Shown piece after piece: positions 41,869 through 51,486 of a DNA stretch of 64,000 nt. The stretch is from the NCBI RefSeq assembly GCF_046844695.1, contig NZ_CP177354.1:5642001-5706000 (forward strand), written 5' to 3'. The DNA is from Pokkaliibacter plantistimulans (GTDB lineage: Bacteria > Pseudomonadota > Gammaproteobacteria > Pseudomonadales > Balneatricaceae). Position 1 is the stretch's first letter. The number at the start of each line of letters is the position of its first letter. The notes beneath the pieces were generated by a model. The model made no database searches. It was not told where the DNA came from and worked only from the letters and a program-made list of their open reading frames with translations. The translations under genes were made by a program, and so were the position numbers.

Positions 41869-42219
41869 CTATTGAGTATTGCCAAGCGGCGCGGTTTCCG
41901 GCGCAGCTTGCAGCACGCATCCCCAGCCATCGTAATCAATGCCGAACAGGGCCGACAAACAGGCCATCAGCGCGGACACCGAGCACAGTACGCTCTGGGT
42001 CGTCGGCATATTCACCGTGACCACCAGCCGTACCCGCCCCTCTTCTGTCGGTGTGATCAGGGTACTGTCGTAGCGGTTGTCCTGTACAAAGCGTGCCACC
42101 GTTTCGGCTTTGCCCCGTTCGCTGGCATAGAACACAAAATCCACATCCCGCGGGATGCTGAACTGATCGCCCTTCTGATCAGCATGGCAGAAGGGGCCGC
42201 GAAATCGCTGCTTAGTCAT
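41869..42219 (-). CDS. RraB-domain protein (ribonuclease E inhibitor RraB-like)
   Basis: 116 residues. GDQFSIPRDVDFVFYASERGKA and the closing LFGIDYDGWGC match the RraB/PF06877 fold, where YDGW is conserved. RraB binds RNase E and changes RNA decay; stand-alone small RraB-like proteins often have unknown roles. The ATG at 42219 (AAGGA 8 bases upstream) is preferred to 42225. Converges with dgcA. Confidence 0.7.
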   Translation of the reverse strand: MTKQRFRGPFCHADQKGDQFSIPRDVDFVFYASERGKAETVARFVQDNRYDSTLITPTEEGRVRLVVTVNMPTTQSVLCSVSALMACLSALFGIDYDGWGCVLQAAPETAPLGNTQ

Positions 42220-42609
42220 CGCCATCCTTGCGACCTGATCCGCCCGCCAGACATCCTGATCAGGTGCGGTTGCAGATGCTTGAGCTATGCAAGGACGAGA
42301 AAGACTTCCTGTCCCGCCACGATGCCGCGTGCAAATCCGATCAGGCCAGCCGCTTCAGGGTCTGAGCCACCACCGCAGCGCACTGACAACAATGGAAACC
42401 ACCGGGCGCATTTACTAACGCCGCTCCTGCCGCCACACTCATCACATTTTCACGATCTTGCGAGCCCGCGCCGGACAGGGCGAAAGTACCGGGGAAGCCT
42501 CGTGGACTGCTCGTAAATGCGCATGCCGCAGGTCTTTTCCACACCGTGTGGCGGACGCGCAGCAGATCGTGAACACCTTCTCAGGCAACCAAGGAATGAG
42601 GAACGAAAC
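42220..42609. other. Intergenic region
   Basis: 390 bases between divergent genes. A minus-strand frame with HCCQC (42341-42544) has no ribosome site and is not called. Nothing else recognised. Confidence 0.4.
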
Positions 42610-43068
42610 ATGCGCTTGATACTGAATCTGATCTGGTTTGTGCTGGGCGGCATTGTCATGGGACTGGCATGGTGGCTGTTCGGCCTGCTGGCCTTTATCA
42701 GCATTATCGGCATCCCCTGGGGACGGGCCTGTCTGGTGATGGGCAACTTCTCCTTCTTCCCCTTTGGTCAGGAACCCATTGCCCGCGATGAGCTGAGCGG
42801 CCGCGACGACATCGGCACCAGCGCAGCGGGCATGCTGGGCAATATCATCTGGTTCGTACTGGCCGGTATCTGGCTGGCGATTGGTCATGTGATGGCGGCG
42901 GTTGCCTGTGCCATTACCATCATCGGTATTCCTTTTGCCCTGCAACACCTGAAGCTCGCCTACATTTCCCTCGCCCCTATCGGCAAAACGGTGGTGCCCA
43001 AGGAAGTGGCTGCAGCAGCCCGCGCCCGCAATGCTCAGAGCGAGGTGGAGCGCCTGCGCTCACGTTAA
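42610..43068 (+). CDS. yccF: YccF domain-containing inner-membrane protein
   Basis: 152 residues, tandem YccF domains: LIWFVLGGIVMGLAWWLFGL ... SIIGIPWGRACLVM and IIWFVLAGIWLAIGHVM ... IIGIPFALQHLKLA. Four hydrophobic helices, repeated internally. GAGGAA lies 8 bases before the ATG at 42610. The family is of unknown function; stands alone. Confidence 0.9.
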   Translation: MRLILNLIWFVLGGIVMGLAWWLFGLLAFISIIGIPWGRACLVMGNFSFFPFGQEPIARDELSGRDDIGTSAAGMLGNIIWFVLAGIWLAIGHVMAAVACAITIIGIPFALQHLKLAYISLAPIGKTVVPKEVAAAARARNAQSEVERLRSR

Positions 43069-43265
43069 CCACCACACACTCTCTGCACACCACTTTCTAC
43101 CCGCCATTTTCTGCCCGCCACTCTGCCAGACAGGGGGCGGCCTCGTGCAACAGTCTCTTCAGGGCATGGTGGAGGCGCTTCGCTATACGCCCGACAGGCG
43201 CACTGCTATGGTACGGCCTGTCTTTGACGCCACTCCCCATTCCCGATGAACCGAAGTTTCCCGCC

Positions 43266-44147
43266 ATGACGCTCAACATGCTGTTGCCCCTGCTCTACCT
43301 CCTGCTTGGGTTCACCCTCGCCCGACTGCGTATCGACATACGCAAAATAGCTTCGACCGTGTTGATGCGGGTGGCGATTCCCTACGTGGTGATACACAAC
43401 ATGGTATTCAGCCAGCAGGGCACCTTTGTCATCATGGCGGCCATCGTCGCGATCATGGCCGTCATGCTGGGTATTGGCTGGCTGCTGCGCCGTGATGCCG
43501 TCGAGGCGCTGAACTTTTCCTATCTGAATATCGGCTGGATGGGGCTGCCCATTGCGGTCTCCCTGTTTGGCAACGATGCCGCTGCAGTGATGATTGCCGC
43601 CTATGTCGGCAGCTCGCTGTTTGGTAATACCGTCAGTGCTGCCTTACTGGCGCCGCCGGGCAGCACCTCCTGGCCGCAACGCCTGCGTACCCTGCTGCTG
43701 TCGCCTGCGTTTCTGGCGATGATCACCGGTCTGCTGCTGTCACCGTTCGCTGCTCAGCTGAGCCTGCTGGATCAGTGGCTGTATGAACCCGCCAAGGTGC
43801 TGATGTCACTGCTGGGGATGGGAGTACTGGGAATGTGGCTGGCACACGCCAGAATCAGTCGGGCAGAGGTGTCCCGCTCGGTGCTGCTCACGCTGCAGCG
43901 GGTAGTGGCACTGTTGCTGGTGATGTGGAGCGCCATCCAGCTCGGTACGCTGGCCGGGCTGGACTGGGTGCAGCAGTACGCCAGAGTGCTGTATCTGATC
44001 TGCCTGCTGCCCCCCGCCGCCATCATCGTCATTCTGGAAACCCACTACCTGCACACCGGCCGCTCCGCCAGCAGCATCGCAGTCGGCACCTGCATCAGCG
44101 TCATACTGATCGTGCTCTATGCTGTGGGGCTGCGGCTGCTGGGCTGA
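43266..44147 (+). CDS. AEC family (auxin-efflux-carrier-like) permease
   Basis: 293 residues from the ATG at 43266, chosen because the hydrophobic first helix begins there; upstream starts are possible. About ten membrane helices; FSYLNIGWMGLPIAVSLFGND is the conserved core motif of the family. Bacterial members export or take up small acids such as malonate or malate. Substrate unknown. Confidence 0.85.
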   Translation: MTLNMLLPLLYLLLGFTLARLRIDIRKIASTVLMRVAIPYVVIHNMVFSQQGTFVIMAAIVAIMAVMLGIGWLLRRDAVEALNFSYLNIGWMGLPIAVSLFGNDAAAVMIAAYVGSSLFGNTVSAALLAPPGSTSWPQRLRTLLLSPAFLAMITGLLLSPFAAQLSLLDQWLYEPAKVLMSLLGMGVLGMWLAHARISRAEVSRSVLLTLQRVVALLLVMWSAIQLGTLAGLDWVQQYARVLYLICLLPPAAIIVILETHYLHTGRSASSIAVGTCISVILIVLYAVGLRLLG

Positions 44148-44228
44148 GTGTCTGATCATTGAGCACCTGATCGTATAGGTGTCTGTTGACGTTGGAATCC
44201 TGACTGGCAAACCGCATACAATGACGCA

Positions 44229-44243
44229 CAATGTCTTACATTG
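44229..44243. promoter_or_regulatory. Palindromic operator before the toxin-antitoxin pair
   Basis: CAATGT-ctt-ACATTG, a perfect 6+6 inverted repeat 23 bases before the antitoxin ATG. Ribbon-helix-helix antitoxins of this family repress their own operon from such sites. Confidence 0.62.
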
Positions 44244-44265
44244 TCAGACAAAGAGAGGACAACCG

Positions 44266-44544
44266 ATGAAGACTGAGATGCTGAGTGCTCGCATTGATCA
44301 CGCCACCAAGGTGGCGTTCACTTCCATTTGCGATGAGGTAGGTTTGAGCCCGTCACAAGCCATCAAGCTGTTTGCCCGAGCGGTGATCAACCATGGTGGC
44401 ATCCCGTTCGAGCTCAAAGCACGCCAGCCCAATGCCGAAACGGCTGCAGCCATGCAGGAGCTGATTGAGGGCAAAGGACATCAGGCCTCGTCGGTAGAGG
44501 CGATGTTGCAGCAGCTGGGAGCGGATGATAGCGCTGATGCATGA
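44266..44544 (+). CDS. dinJ: RelB/DinJ-family antitoxin
   Basis: 92 residues. N-terminal ribbon-helix-helix (LSARIDHATKVAFTSICDEV, GLSPSQAIKLFARAVINHGG) is the DinJ hallmark; the C-terminal part should wrap the toxin. AGAGAGGA precedes the ATG. Overlaps the toxin gene by 20 bases, the usual coupled arrangement. Represses its own promoter in relatives. Confidence 0.9.
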   Translation: MKTEMLSARIDHATKVAFTSICDEVGLSPSQAIKLFARAVINHGGIPFELKARQPNAETAAAMQELIEGKGHQASSVEAMLQQLGADDSADA

Positions 44545-44806
44545 GCTGGAATTCTCAACGCAGTTCAAAAAGGACTTTAAGAAAATCACCAAAATGGCCA
44601 TCGCCGATGTGATCGAGGTAGGTCATATCATTGCCCGTCTGCAGCGTGGCGAAGCGCTGGACAGCAAGCACGTGGACCATCCTCTTACCGGCAACTGGCA
44701 AGGCTTTCGCGACTGTCACATCAAGCCCGATCTGTTGCTCATCTACCGCATTGCAGGCGGAAAGCTGCAGTTGGCTCGTATTGGCTCACACAGCGATCTG
44801 TTCTGA
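44525..44806 (+). CDS. yafQ: YafQ-family mRNA interferase toxin
   Basis: 93 residues, RelE fold. Catalytic-site His/Asp residues appear in KHVDHPLTGNWQGFRDCHIK (two His, one Asp region) and in the C-terminal GSHSDLF. It should cleave mRNA on the ribosome when the antitoxin is degraded. A second start at 44537 is possible. Two-gene unit bounded by a LysR gene on the other strand. Confidence 0.9.
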   Translation: MIALMHELEFSTQFKKDFKKITKMAIADVIEVGHIIARLQRGEALDSKHVDHPLTGNWQGFRDCHIKPDLLLIYRIAGGKLQLARIGSHSDLF

Positions 44807-44829
44807 TGCCGCACTGAACACAGTCAGGC

Positions 44830-45792
44830 TCAGCTTTCGCCGATACGAATCTGCGGCTCCAGCCACGGCAGGTTGGCGACGATATCGGTCAGGAAGCGTT
44901 CTCGCAGGATCTGGCAGCTGTCTTCGGCGATGACCTTGGGCAAATCCCACAGCTCATTGCGGCGCGCTACCAGTGACAGTTCACGGTAAACCGGCTCGCC
45001 CGGCAGCGGCACGCAGCGCACCTGATGCTGCATCAGGCCGGTCTGATACAGGCACAGCGGCGTGGTGATGGTCCAGCCGATGCCGGAGGCAACCATCGAC
45101 ATGATGGCGTAGGTGTTATCCAGATGCAGACGCGGCGGCAGATTGATCTGCACCCGGCGCAGATAGCGCTCCACCGACTGACCAATCAGCGAATGCGGCT
45201 GATAGCGCACGAACTCCAGCCGTTTCTGGATGGCCGCCAGACTGGAAATATCACCGGTGTAATGGGGTGGCAGGGCGATCACCATCGGCTCGCGCAGAAT
45301 GGTGAAGCGGGTCAGATCATCATAGTCATCCAGACCATCATCGGAAATGACGATGTCCACCTGCCGCGACAGCAGGGACTGGGCATGCATGTGGGAAAGC
45401 CCGGTGCTGACTGACCAGTCCTCGGTACGCTTACGGACCATTTCAATCAGCGGTCGGCCGATGGCGGTGGCCAGCGAATCCACCAGCGCAATACGCACAT
45501 GGCGCAGTTTGAAATGACCGCGCTGCATGTCCTGACTGGTTTTGCGCGCCTCCAGCAAAATCTGCAGGGCACGGTCGTAGAAGAAGCGCCCCGCGGTGGT
45601 GACATGCAGTGGTCGCACCGAGCGGTCGAGCAGCTGCGCATCGAGGTTGCGTTCAAGGTTGGACAGGGTCTGGGAAATGGAAGACTGCGTCAGCCCCAAA
45701 CGCTCGGCAGCGTAGGTCAGGTTGCCGGTTTCCACCACCTGCACAAAGACTTCCAGCGCTTTGAGATCAAATCCGAATGATGAGGCGGCCAC
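44830..45792 (-). CDS. LysR family transcriptional regulator
   Basis: 320 residues from a GTG at 45792 (VAASSFGFDLKALEVFVQV); the frame stays open to 45906, but that extension is Ala/Ser-rich and unlike LysR proteins. Helix-turn-helix NLTYAAERLGLTQSSISQTLSNLE and effector domain are clear. Divergent from the BCCT transporter with MITE-like copy 3 in between, so it may control it. Start codon uncertain. Confidence 0.85.
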   Translation of the reverse strand: MAASSFGFDLKALEVFVQVVETGNLTYAAERLGLTQSSISQTLSNLERNLDAQLLDRSVRPLHVTTAGRFFYDRALQILLEARKTSQDMQRGHFKLRHVRIALVDSLATAIGRPLIEMVRKRTEDWSVSTGLSHMHAQSLLSRQVDIVISDDGLDDYDDLTRFTILREPMVIALPPHYTGDISSLAAIQKRLEFVRYQPHSLIGQSVERYLRRVQINLPPRLHLDNTYAIMSMVASGIGWTITTPLCLYQTGLMQHQVRCVPLPGEPVYRELSLVARRNELWDLPKVIAEDSCQILRERFLTDIVANLPWLEPQIRIGES

Positions 45793-46084
45793 GCTGCCAG
45801 TACTCCTTGCTGCTGCCAAAAGGCCATCAGCCGGCAGCGATGCTACCCGGCTGAAAACGGGACTACAGTTCACTGTATCTCTGCGGTGTTGTCCAGCCAC
45901 AGGCACTCAGCGCCGTGTTGAACAATCCACCCTCCTCATGCACTTTTGGAATACCCCTATACGCACTTGTCGTTTGCCGGTTTTTTCCTGAAACGTTTAG
46001 ATACCTCTGCCGGTTCGCAGTCACTCCCGCAAAGAGTGGTACCGGCGGGATTGACTCCAACTCCGGGTGGCACAGGTTACATAT

Positions 46085-46223
46085 CAGGTCGCTGCAAGCG
46101 TGATCGAGGCAGCCGGGACAAGGAAGAAACAGGCGAAAAAAGCGGAGTTTAGTGCGCTAAATGAGCATTTTTAGCCTGTTTTTGACGCTGTATTCGGCAA
46201 CGCTGATAGCTTTCAACGTCCTG
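46085..46223. repeat. MITE-like palindromic repeat, copy 3
   Basis: About 139 bases, the same core as copies 1 and 2 (ACAAGGAAGAAACAGGCG, then GGAGTTTAGTGCGCTAAATG), with more worn ends. It lies in the 631-base gap 45793-46423 between the LysR and BCCT genes; the rest of that gap holds no gene and must carry the BCCT promoter. Confidence 0.85.
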
Positions 46224-46423
46224 TAAAGCACCGGCCTGTGCCGCCCACCCCGTCCCTGCCCTTCAGGCCTTATTCCCTGTTGTACGGGTGCGGACGTAGC
46301 GAATAAGAACGATTCCTTGCTGCCCTAAAAAAACAATACCTCGGCATTCCGGCTCCTCACGGATCCGGTTCCGTACATGCTCCTGAGTCCCCCAATCATC
46401 TTGTGAATGAACTGGAGAATTGC

Positions 46424-48031
46424 ATGTGGCGTTCTATTAGACCCTGGGTGTTCTGGCCTACCTTTACCGTACTGATGGCCGCCGTGCTATGCAGCTACGT
46501 CAATCTGCCCCTGTTGCTGAGCACGACCAAACAGCTCAACGCCTTGATCCTCAATACTTTTTCCTGGCTGTTCAGCCTTGGCAGTCTGTATCTGCTGGTG
46601 CTGGCGGTGGCCGTCTATTTCTCGCCGCTGGGCAAAATCCGCATTGGTGGTGAAAACGCCACGCCGCTGCTGAGCAAATGGCGCTGGTTCTCCATTACCC
46701 TGTGCACCACCCTGGCGGTCGGAGTGCTGTTCTGGACCACTGCCGAGCCGCTCTATCACCTGTATTCGCCCCCCGAAAGTCTGGGCATCAGCGCTAACAG
46801 CACCGATGCACGGCTGTTCGCCATGTCGACCATGTTCCTGCACTGGAGCTTTACACCCTATGCCATCTATACCGTACCGGCACTGGTGTTTGCGCTGGCG
46901 TTTTACAACCGTCGCCTGACCTTCTCGATCAGTAGCATGCTGCGTCCACTATTCCGTAATGACATGCCTGCCTGGCTGATCAACCTGGTCGATGCCATCG
47001 CGCTGTTTGCTCTGGTCGCGGGTATGGCCTCCAGTCTGGGCACCGGTGCCCTGACCCTGTCCGGCGGTGCCAGCCAGTATATTGGCGGCGACACCTCGCC
47101 ACTGCGTCTGGCCGTTATCATCGCCATCATTGTCGCCACCTTCGTGCTGTCGGCCGCTTCCGGTCTGCATAAGGGCATCAGCCGTCTGTCGGCCATCAAT
47201 GCCTGGCTGCTGGCCTTTGTCGGTGTCTTCGTTTTCGTCTGCGGCCCGACCCTGTACATGCTGAACCTCGGCACCGAAGCCTTTGGCCAGTACCTTGACC
47301 ACTTCTTTACCCGCAGCCTGTTTACCGGTGCCGCCGGGCATGATGAATGGCCACACTGGTGGAGCATTTTCTACTGGGCAATCTGGTTTGCCTGGGCACC
47401 GATCAGCGCGCTGTTCCTTGGCAAGATTGCCCGTGGCTACACCGTGCGTGAGTTCATCATGATCAACCTGGTGCTGCCCGCCCTGTTTGCCACCGTCTGG
47501 ATCTGCGTCTTCTCCTCCGCCAGCCTGTATTTCGACGAAATGCTGCATGGCGCCCTGAACAGTGTCCTCAACGACAAAGGCGTGGAGCACGTGCTCTATT
47601 CGCTGTTCGAGCAGATGCCTGCCAGCAGCCTGATGATTGCCCTGCTGCTGTTCGTTGCCTACATCTCCTACGTCACTGCCGCCGACTCCAACACCGATGC
47701 CATCGGCAACCTGTGTACCCATGGTCTGGATGCCAGCAGTGACCTGAATGCCGGTATGCCGATGAAAGTCCTGTGGGGCACCATCGTCGGTATCGTCTCC
47801 TGGGTGATGGTGTCATTCGTCGGTATCGACGGGGTGAAAATGCTCTCTAACCTCGGCGGGCTACCTGCCATGTTCATCATCCTGCTGACCAGTCTGTCGC
47901 TGTGGAAATGGCTGAAAGAGCCGGAATCACTGCGTCATGCCGCTCCTCTGCAGGGCGAAAACCGTACCAGTGCGATGGCGACGTCTTCCCTGCACGCCAG
48001 AGCAACCGTATCCAACCAGCCCGCCGGTTGA
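46424..48031 (+). CDS. BCCT family betaine/carnitine/choline-type transporter
   Basis: 535 residues from the ATG at 46424, with GGAG 8 bases upstream (an ATG at 46403 has none). Twelve membrane helices; the family signature WWSIFYWAIWFAWAP is at ~315-330. In contrast to osmoregulated BetP members there is no long charged C-terminal sensor, so catabolic uptake is more likely. Followed at 23 bases by a CocE/NonD hydrolase. Substrate unknown; possibly a betaine ester or acyl-carnitine, which the hydrolase would cleave (inference). Confidence 0.9.
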   Translation: MWRSIRPWVFWPTFTVLMAAVLCSYVNLPLLLSTTKQLNALILNTFSWLFSLGSLYLLVLAVAVYFSPLGKIRIGGENATPLLSKWRWFSITLCTTLAVGVLFWTTAEPLYHLYSPPESLGISANSTDARLFAMSTMFLHWSFTPYAIYTVPALVFALAFYNRRLTFSISSMLRPLFRNDMPAWLINLVDAIALFALVAGMASSLGTGALTLSGGASQYIGGDTSPLRLAVIIAIIVATFVLSAASGLHKGISRLSAINAWLLAFVGVFVFVCGPTLYMLNLGTEAFGQYLDHFFTRSLFTGAAGHDEWPHWWSIFYWAIWFAWAPISALFLGKIARGYTVREFIMINLVLPALFATVWICVFSSASLYFDEMLHGALNSVLNDKGVEHVLYSLFEQMPASSLMIALLLFVAYISYVTAADSNTDAIGNLCTHGLDASSDLNAGMPMKVLWGTIVGIVSWVMVSFVGIDGVKMLSNLGGLPAMFIILLTSLSLWKWLKEPESLRHAAPLQGENRTSAMATSSLHARATVSNQPAG

Positions 48032-48054
48032 GGCTGGAGCAACAGAGTAGTGCC

Positions 48055-50082
48055 ATGCAAATCAAGACTGACTTTCCCTTTGCCGTGCGCGAAATCGAAA
48101 ACCTGTGGATCTCGCTGGCCGACGGTACCCGTCTGGCGGCGCGGATCTGGTTACCGGAGGCGTGCCTGAGTGATGCTGATGCACCGCTCCAGGTCCCGGC
48201 GATTCTCGAATATCTGCCTTATCGCAAGCGTGACGGAACCACCGTACGCGACGAGCTAACCCACCCCTACACCGCTGGCCACGGTTATGCCTGTGTGCGG
48301 GTGGACATGCGCGGCAACGGCGAGTCGGAAGGGCTGATGCACGATGAGTACCTGCCACAGGAACAGGCAGACTGCCTCGAAGTCATTGACTGGCTGACGC
48401 AACAGCCCTGGTGCAGTGGCAAGGTCGGCATGATGGGTATCTCCTGGGGCGGCTTCAACAGCCTGCAGGTAGCGGCCCTCAAGCCCAAAGCCCTGAAAGC
48501 CATCATTACGCTGTGCTCAACCGATGACCGCTACGCGGATGACATCCATTACAAGGGCGGCAGCCTGCTGATGGAAAACCAGAGCTGGGCCGCCACCATG
48601 CTCAGCTTCTCTTCTGCCATTGCTGACCCGGCACTGGTGGGCGAGGCCTGGCTGCCGATGTGGAAGCAGCGGCTGGAGAACATGCCGCTGCTGGCCGAAA
48701 CCTGGCTCCAGCACCAGACCCGTGATGCTTACTGGCAGCACGCCTCGATCTGTGAAGACTACAGCGCCATCGAGGCGGCCACTTACTGCATCGCAGGCTG
48801 GGCGGATTCCTATATCAACACCATCCCGCGCATGATGGAAAAGCTCAGCTGCCCGAAAAAGGCACTGGTCGGCCCGTGGATGCACAAGTATCCGCACTTT
48901 GCCAAACCCGAGCCGGCCATTGGCTTCCTGCAGGAAGCACTGCGCTGGTGGGATTACTGGCTGAAGGATATCGACACCGGCATCATGGATGAGCCGGAGT
49001 GCACCTTCTACCTGCAGGATGGTCTGCCTCCCAAACCCTTCCACCCGGTACGCCCCGGCATCTGGGTGCAGACCAGCCGCTGGCCGGATGACGACAAAGT
49101 CAGCCGTCAGCGCTGGTACCTGACCCGCAGCGGTCTGCAATCGCAGGCCGAGGCACTGGCGGAAGTGCAGTCGGTCTGCTCACCACTGCACACCGGCCTG
49201 CACCATGGCGAATATATTCCGCTGTGGTTCGGCCCGGACTTTTCTACCGATCAGCGCCGCGATGATGCCAACTCCCTGTGCTTCGATTCGGCACCGGTCA
49301 GCGAGACTCAGCAGATCCTGGGCGATGCCCGACTGAAGCTGAAAGTCAGCGTTGACCAGCCCTGCGGGCAGATCTGTGTGCGCCTGAATGACGTCGCTCC
49401 TGACGGCAAGGTCAGCATGATCACCTACGGTGTGCTCAATCTGGCCCTGCGCAACGACCCTGCCGTACTGGAAACCCCGGTCCCCGGTGAAACCATGGAC
49501 GCCGAGGTGGTGCTGGATCATATCGGCTATCGCCTGCCCGTCGGACACCGCCTGCGAGTCGCCATTGCCAGTGCCAGCTTCCCGCTGCTGTGGCCCAGCC
49601 CGCAGCTGACCACCCTGAGCCTTCGTGCCGCACTGCAGGAGCTGGATTTACCGGTCTATATCGGTGAGCCCATCGATAATCCGTTTGCTGCACCTGAAGC
49701 CGCCACGCCCTGCGATCTGACCATGCTGGAACCAGCAGGCAACCGCCGCACCCTCAGTGAAGACGTCGCCTCCGGCACGGTCACCGTGCATATCGATGAC
49801 AACTTCGGCGTGACCCGTTTCAACGATCACGGCCTGTGGGTGCGCCAGCGCGCCATCAAGAACTACAGCGTGCAGCCCTACGATCCCAGCAGCCCCCGTG
49901 CCGAGTTCAACTGGCTGTACGAGGCCGGCAGGGATGACTGGTCGGTGCAGGTACAAAGCTGGATGCAGGTCAGCTGCGATAGTGAACAGTTCAACATCGA
50001 GGCCACTCAGGTTGCCAGCCACAACGGTGAAGTGGTGAGCAACAAGACCTGGAGTACATCGGTCCCGCGTCTGGCGGTATAA
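48055..50082 (+). CDS. CocE/NonD family hydrolase (X-Pro dipeptidyl-peptidase S15 fold)
   Basis: 675 residues from the ATG at 48055. Alpha/beta hydrolase core with nucleophile elbow GMMGISWGGFNSLQ (~125) and early ILEYLPYRKRDGT, DMRGNGESEG; C-terminal jelly-roll of the S15/CocE type (LKVSVDQPCGQICVRLNDVA). Relatives cleave esters (CocE) or prolyl peptides. It is most likely co-transcribed with the BCCT transporter (23-base gap), pointing to cleavage of the imported compound. No signal peptide. Confidence 0.88.
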   Translation: MQIKTDFPFAVREIENLWISLADGTRLAARIWLPEACLSDADAPLQVPAILEYLPYRKRDGTTVRDELTHPYTAGHGYACVRVDMRGNGESEGLMHDEYLPQEQADCLEVIDWLTQQPWCSGKVGMMGISWGGFNSLQVAALKPKALKAIITLCSTDDRYADDIHYKGGSLLMENQSWAATMLSFSSAIADPALVGEAWLPMWKQRLENMPLLAETWLQHQTRDAYWQHASICEDYSAIEAATYCIAGWADSYINTIPRMMEKLSCPKKALVGPWMHKYPHFAKPEPAIGFLQEALRWWDYWLKDIDTGIMDEPECTFYLQDGLPPKPFHPVRPGIWVQTSRWPDDDKVSRQRWYLTRSGLQSQAEALAEVQSVCSPLHTGLHHGEYIPLWFGPDFSTDQRRDDANSLCFDSAPVSETQQILGDARLKLKVSVDQPCGQICVRLNDVAPDGKVSMITYGVLNLALRNDPAVLETPVPGETMDAEVVLDHIGYRLPVGHRLRVAIASASFPLLWPSPQLTTLSLRAALQELDLPVYIGEPIDNPFAAPEAATPCDLTMLEPAGNRRTLSEDVASGTVTVHIDDNFGVTRFNDHGLWVRQRAIKNYSVQPYDPSSPRAEFNWLYEAGRDDWSVQVQSWMQVSCDSEQFNIEATQVASHNGEVVSNKTWSTSVPRLAV

Positions 50083-50285
50083 CCGACGACTGAGCCGCCA
50101 GCCAGCCGTGCTGGCGGTATCAGACGCATTCACGATGTCAGTGCCCTCTGCTGGCGTCGCCATGGGAGGGCAACTCCCCTGCCTTTACTGCCCCTGACGG
50201 CAAACAAAGATCCCATGCTATGCTGAGCTCCCCTTTTCGGGCGCTGGTTGCCAGCAAGACCGGTCGCCTCTGCAAGGAGCCGTCG

Positions 50286-51197
50286 ATGTCTGGCCGTAAC
50301 CAACACCTGCCCCCGCTGAAATGTCTGGCGACCTTCGAGGCCGCTGCCCGTCATCGCAGTTTTACTCAGGCCGCCACCGAACTGAACCTGACCCAGAGTG
50401 CGGTCAGCCGCCAGATCAAGCGTCTGGAACACGATCTTGGCCGCCCGCTGTTTGAGCGTGATGCTCAGGGCGTCTCCCTGACACCGGCTGGCGAGCAGTA
50501 TTCACAACTGGTACAGCGGCTGCTGCGTGAGCTGGCGCAGGAAACCGCCCTGCTACGGCGGCGTGGCGAAGGCAATCAGCTGACCATCGCCAGCAGCCCG
50601 ACCATTGCCTCGCTGTGGCTGGCCCCCCGTCTGGTACAGCTGCAAAATCAGCAGCCGCAGCTGGAGATCCGCATCCTTACGGTGGAAGACCCGTCACGTC
50701 TGGATGCCAGCGAGTACGATCTGGGCCTGTTCTATCACCTGCCGGGTGAAATCCCGCTGAACGGCGTGGAATCACGGCCGCTGTTCAGCGAAGAGGCCGT
50801 GATTGCCATCTGCAGCCCAGGCTATCTGCATCAGCACGGTCAGGTAACCGATGCCAATGCCCTGCTGCACGAGCATGTGCTGCTGGTACTGGAAGATCAT
50901 CATTACGACTGGCTGACCTGGGAGGACTGGTTTCATGGTCTGGGCATGGACTGGCAACTGCCGGAACGCAGCCTGCGCGCCAACTCCTATCAGCTGCTGA
51001 TGAATGCAGCACTGGCCGGTCAGGGGGTGATTCTGGGCTGGGAGCGCCTGCTCGACTGGGAGCTGTCTTCCGGCCGTCTGGTCAGGGTATTGCCGCAGCA
51101 GCTGAACAGCCGTGGCAGCCTGTGCCTGTTGCAGCCCAGCCATCGCCATCCCAGTCAGGCCACCCGCCTGTTTATCGACTGGCTGTATCAGCAATAA
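50286..51197 (+). CDS. LysR family regulator, GcvA-like
   Basis: 303 residues from the ATG at 50286 with AAGGAG 7 bases upstream. Helix-turn-helix RSFTQAATELNLTQSAVSRQ and effector domain of the GcvA/AmpR subgroup (PPLKCLATFEAAARH start). Same strand and just downstream of the BCCT/CocE pair, about 200 bases away; may regulate it, giving that locus two LysR proteins. Confidence 0.9.
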   Translation: MSGRNQHLPPLKCLATFEAAARHRSFTQAATELNLTQSAVSRQIKRLEHDLGRPLFERDAQGVSLTPAGEQYSQLVQRLLRELAQETALLRRRGEGNQLTIASSPTIASLWLAPRLVQLQNQQPQLEIRILTVEDPSRLDASEYDLGLFYHLPGEIPLNGVESRPLFSEEAVIAICSPGYLHQHGQVTDANALLHEHVLLVLEDHHYDWLTWEDWFHGLGMDWQLPERSLRANSYQLLMNAALAGQGVILGWERLLDWELSSGRLVRVLPQQLNSRGSLCLLQPSHRHPSQATRLFIDWLYQQ

Positions 51198-51239
51198 CTG
51201 CAGGTATTCCTGTGGTGGCCACGCAGCCACCCGTCCATG

Positions 51240-51457
51240 AAAAATGTCCGATGTCACGTCCCTAGTGGAAACTGACATCAGCACAAAAGTCCTTGCAGGA
51301 CAATAAGTTAGCCTGTATTCGTGGCATCGGAGCCTTTCGAGGCTTTGCAGGCTAGGAGCCACGCAGGAGCGTTGCGGTAGCAAAGCCAGGAGCATCCCAG
51401 CAAGCATCTGTACACGCTCCTCAAATCAAAACGCGCAGCTTGGGGCTGCGCGTTTTG
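51240..51457 (+). ncRNA. Candidate structured RNA ending in a terminator
   Basis: No ORF in this gap. Several nested hairpins (GTCC-ttgca-GGAC; AGCCT-ttcg-AGGCT inside GCCTG/CAGGC) and four AGGA motifs (near 51299, 51354, 51365 and 51390) precede a strong terminator. AGGA-rich hairpin RNAs are typical of CsrA/RsmA-binding regulators. No matching promoter was identified, and the region may simply be the 3' UTR of the LysR gene. Confidence 0.35.
51427..51457. terminator. Rho-independent terminator
   Basis: CAAAACGCGCAGC-ttggg-GCTGCGCGTTTTG, 13-bp perfect stem, T-rich on both strands. It can serve the LysR gene/candidate RNA and, on the other strand, the chimeric aldehyde dehydrogenase gene region. 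Confidence 0.85.
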
Positions 51458-51486
51458 GTTTGAACCAGTGATGCGCTGTTACAGCG

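Noticed and set aside
42341..42544. Minus-strand small ORF with HCCQC motif
   Set aside because: No ribosome site, no recognisable metal-binding domain and frame extends into a different composition; cannot support.
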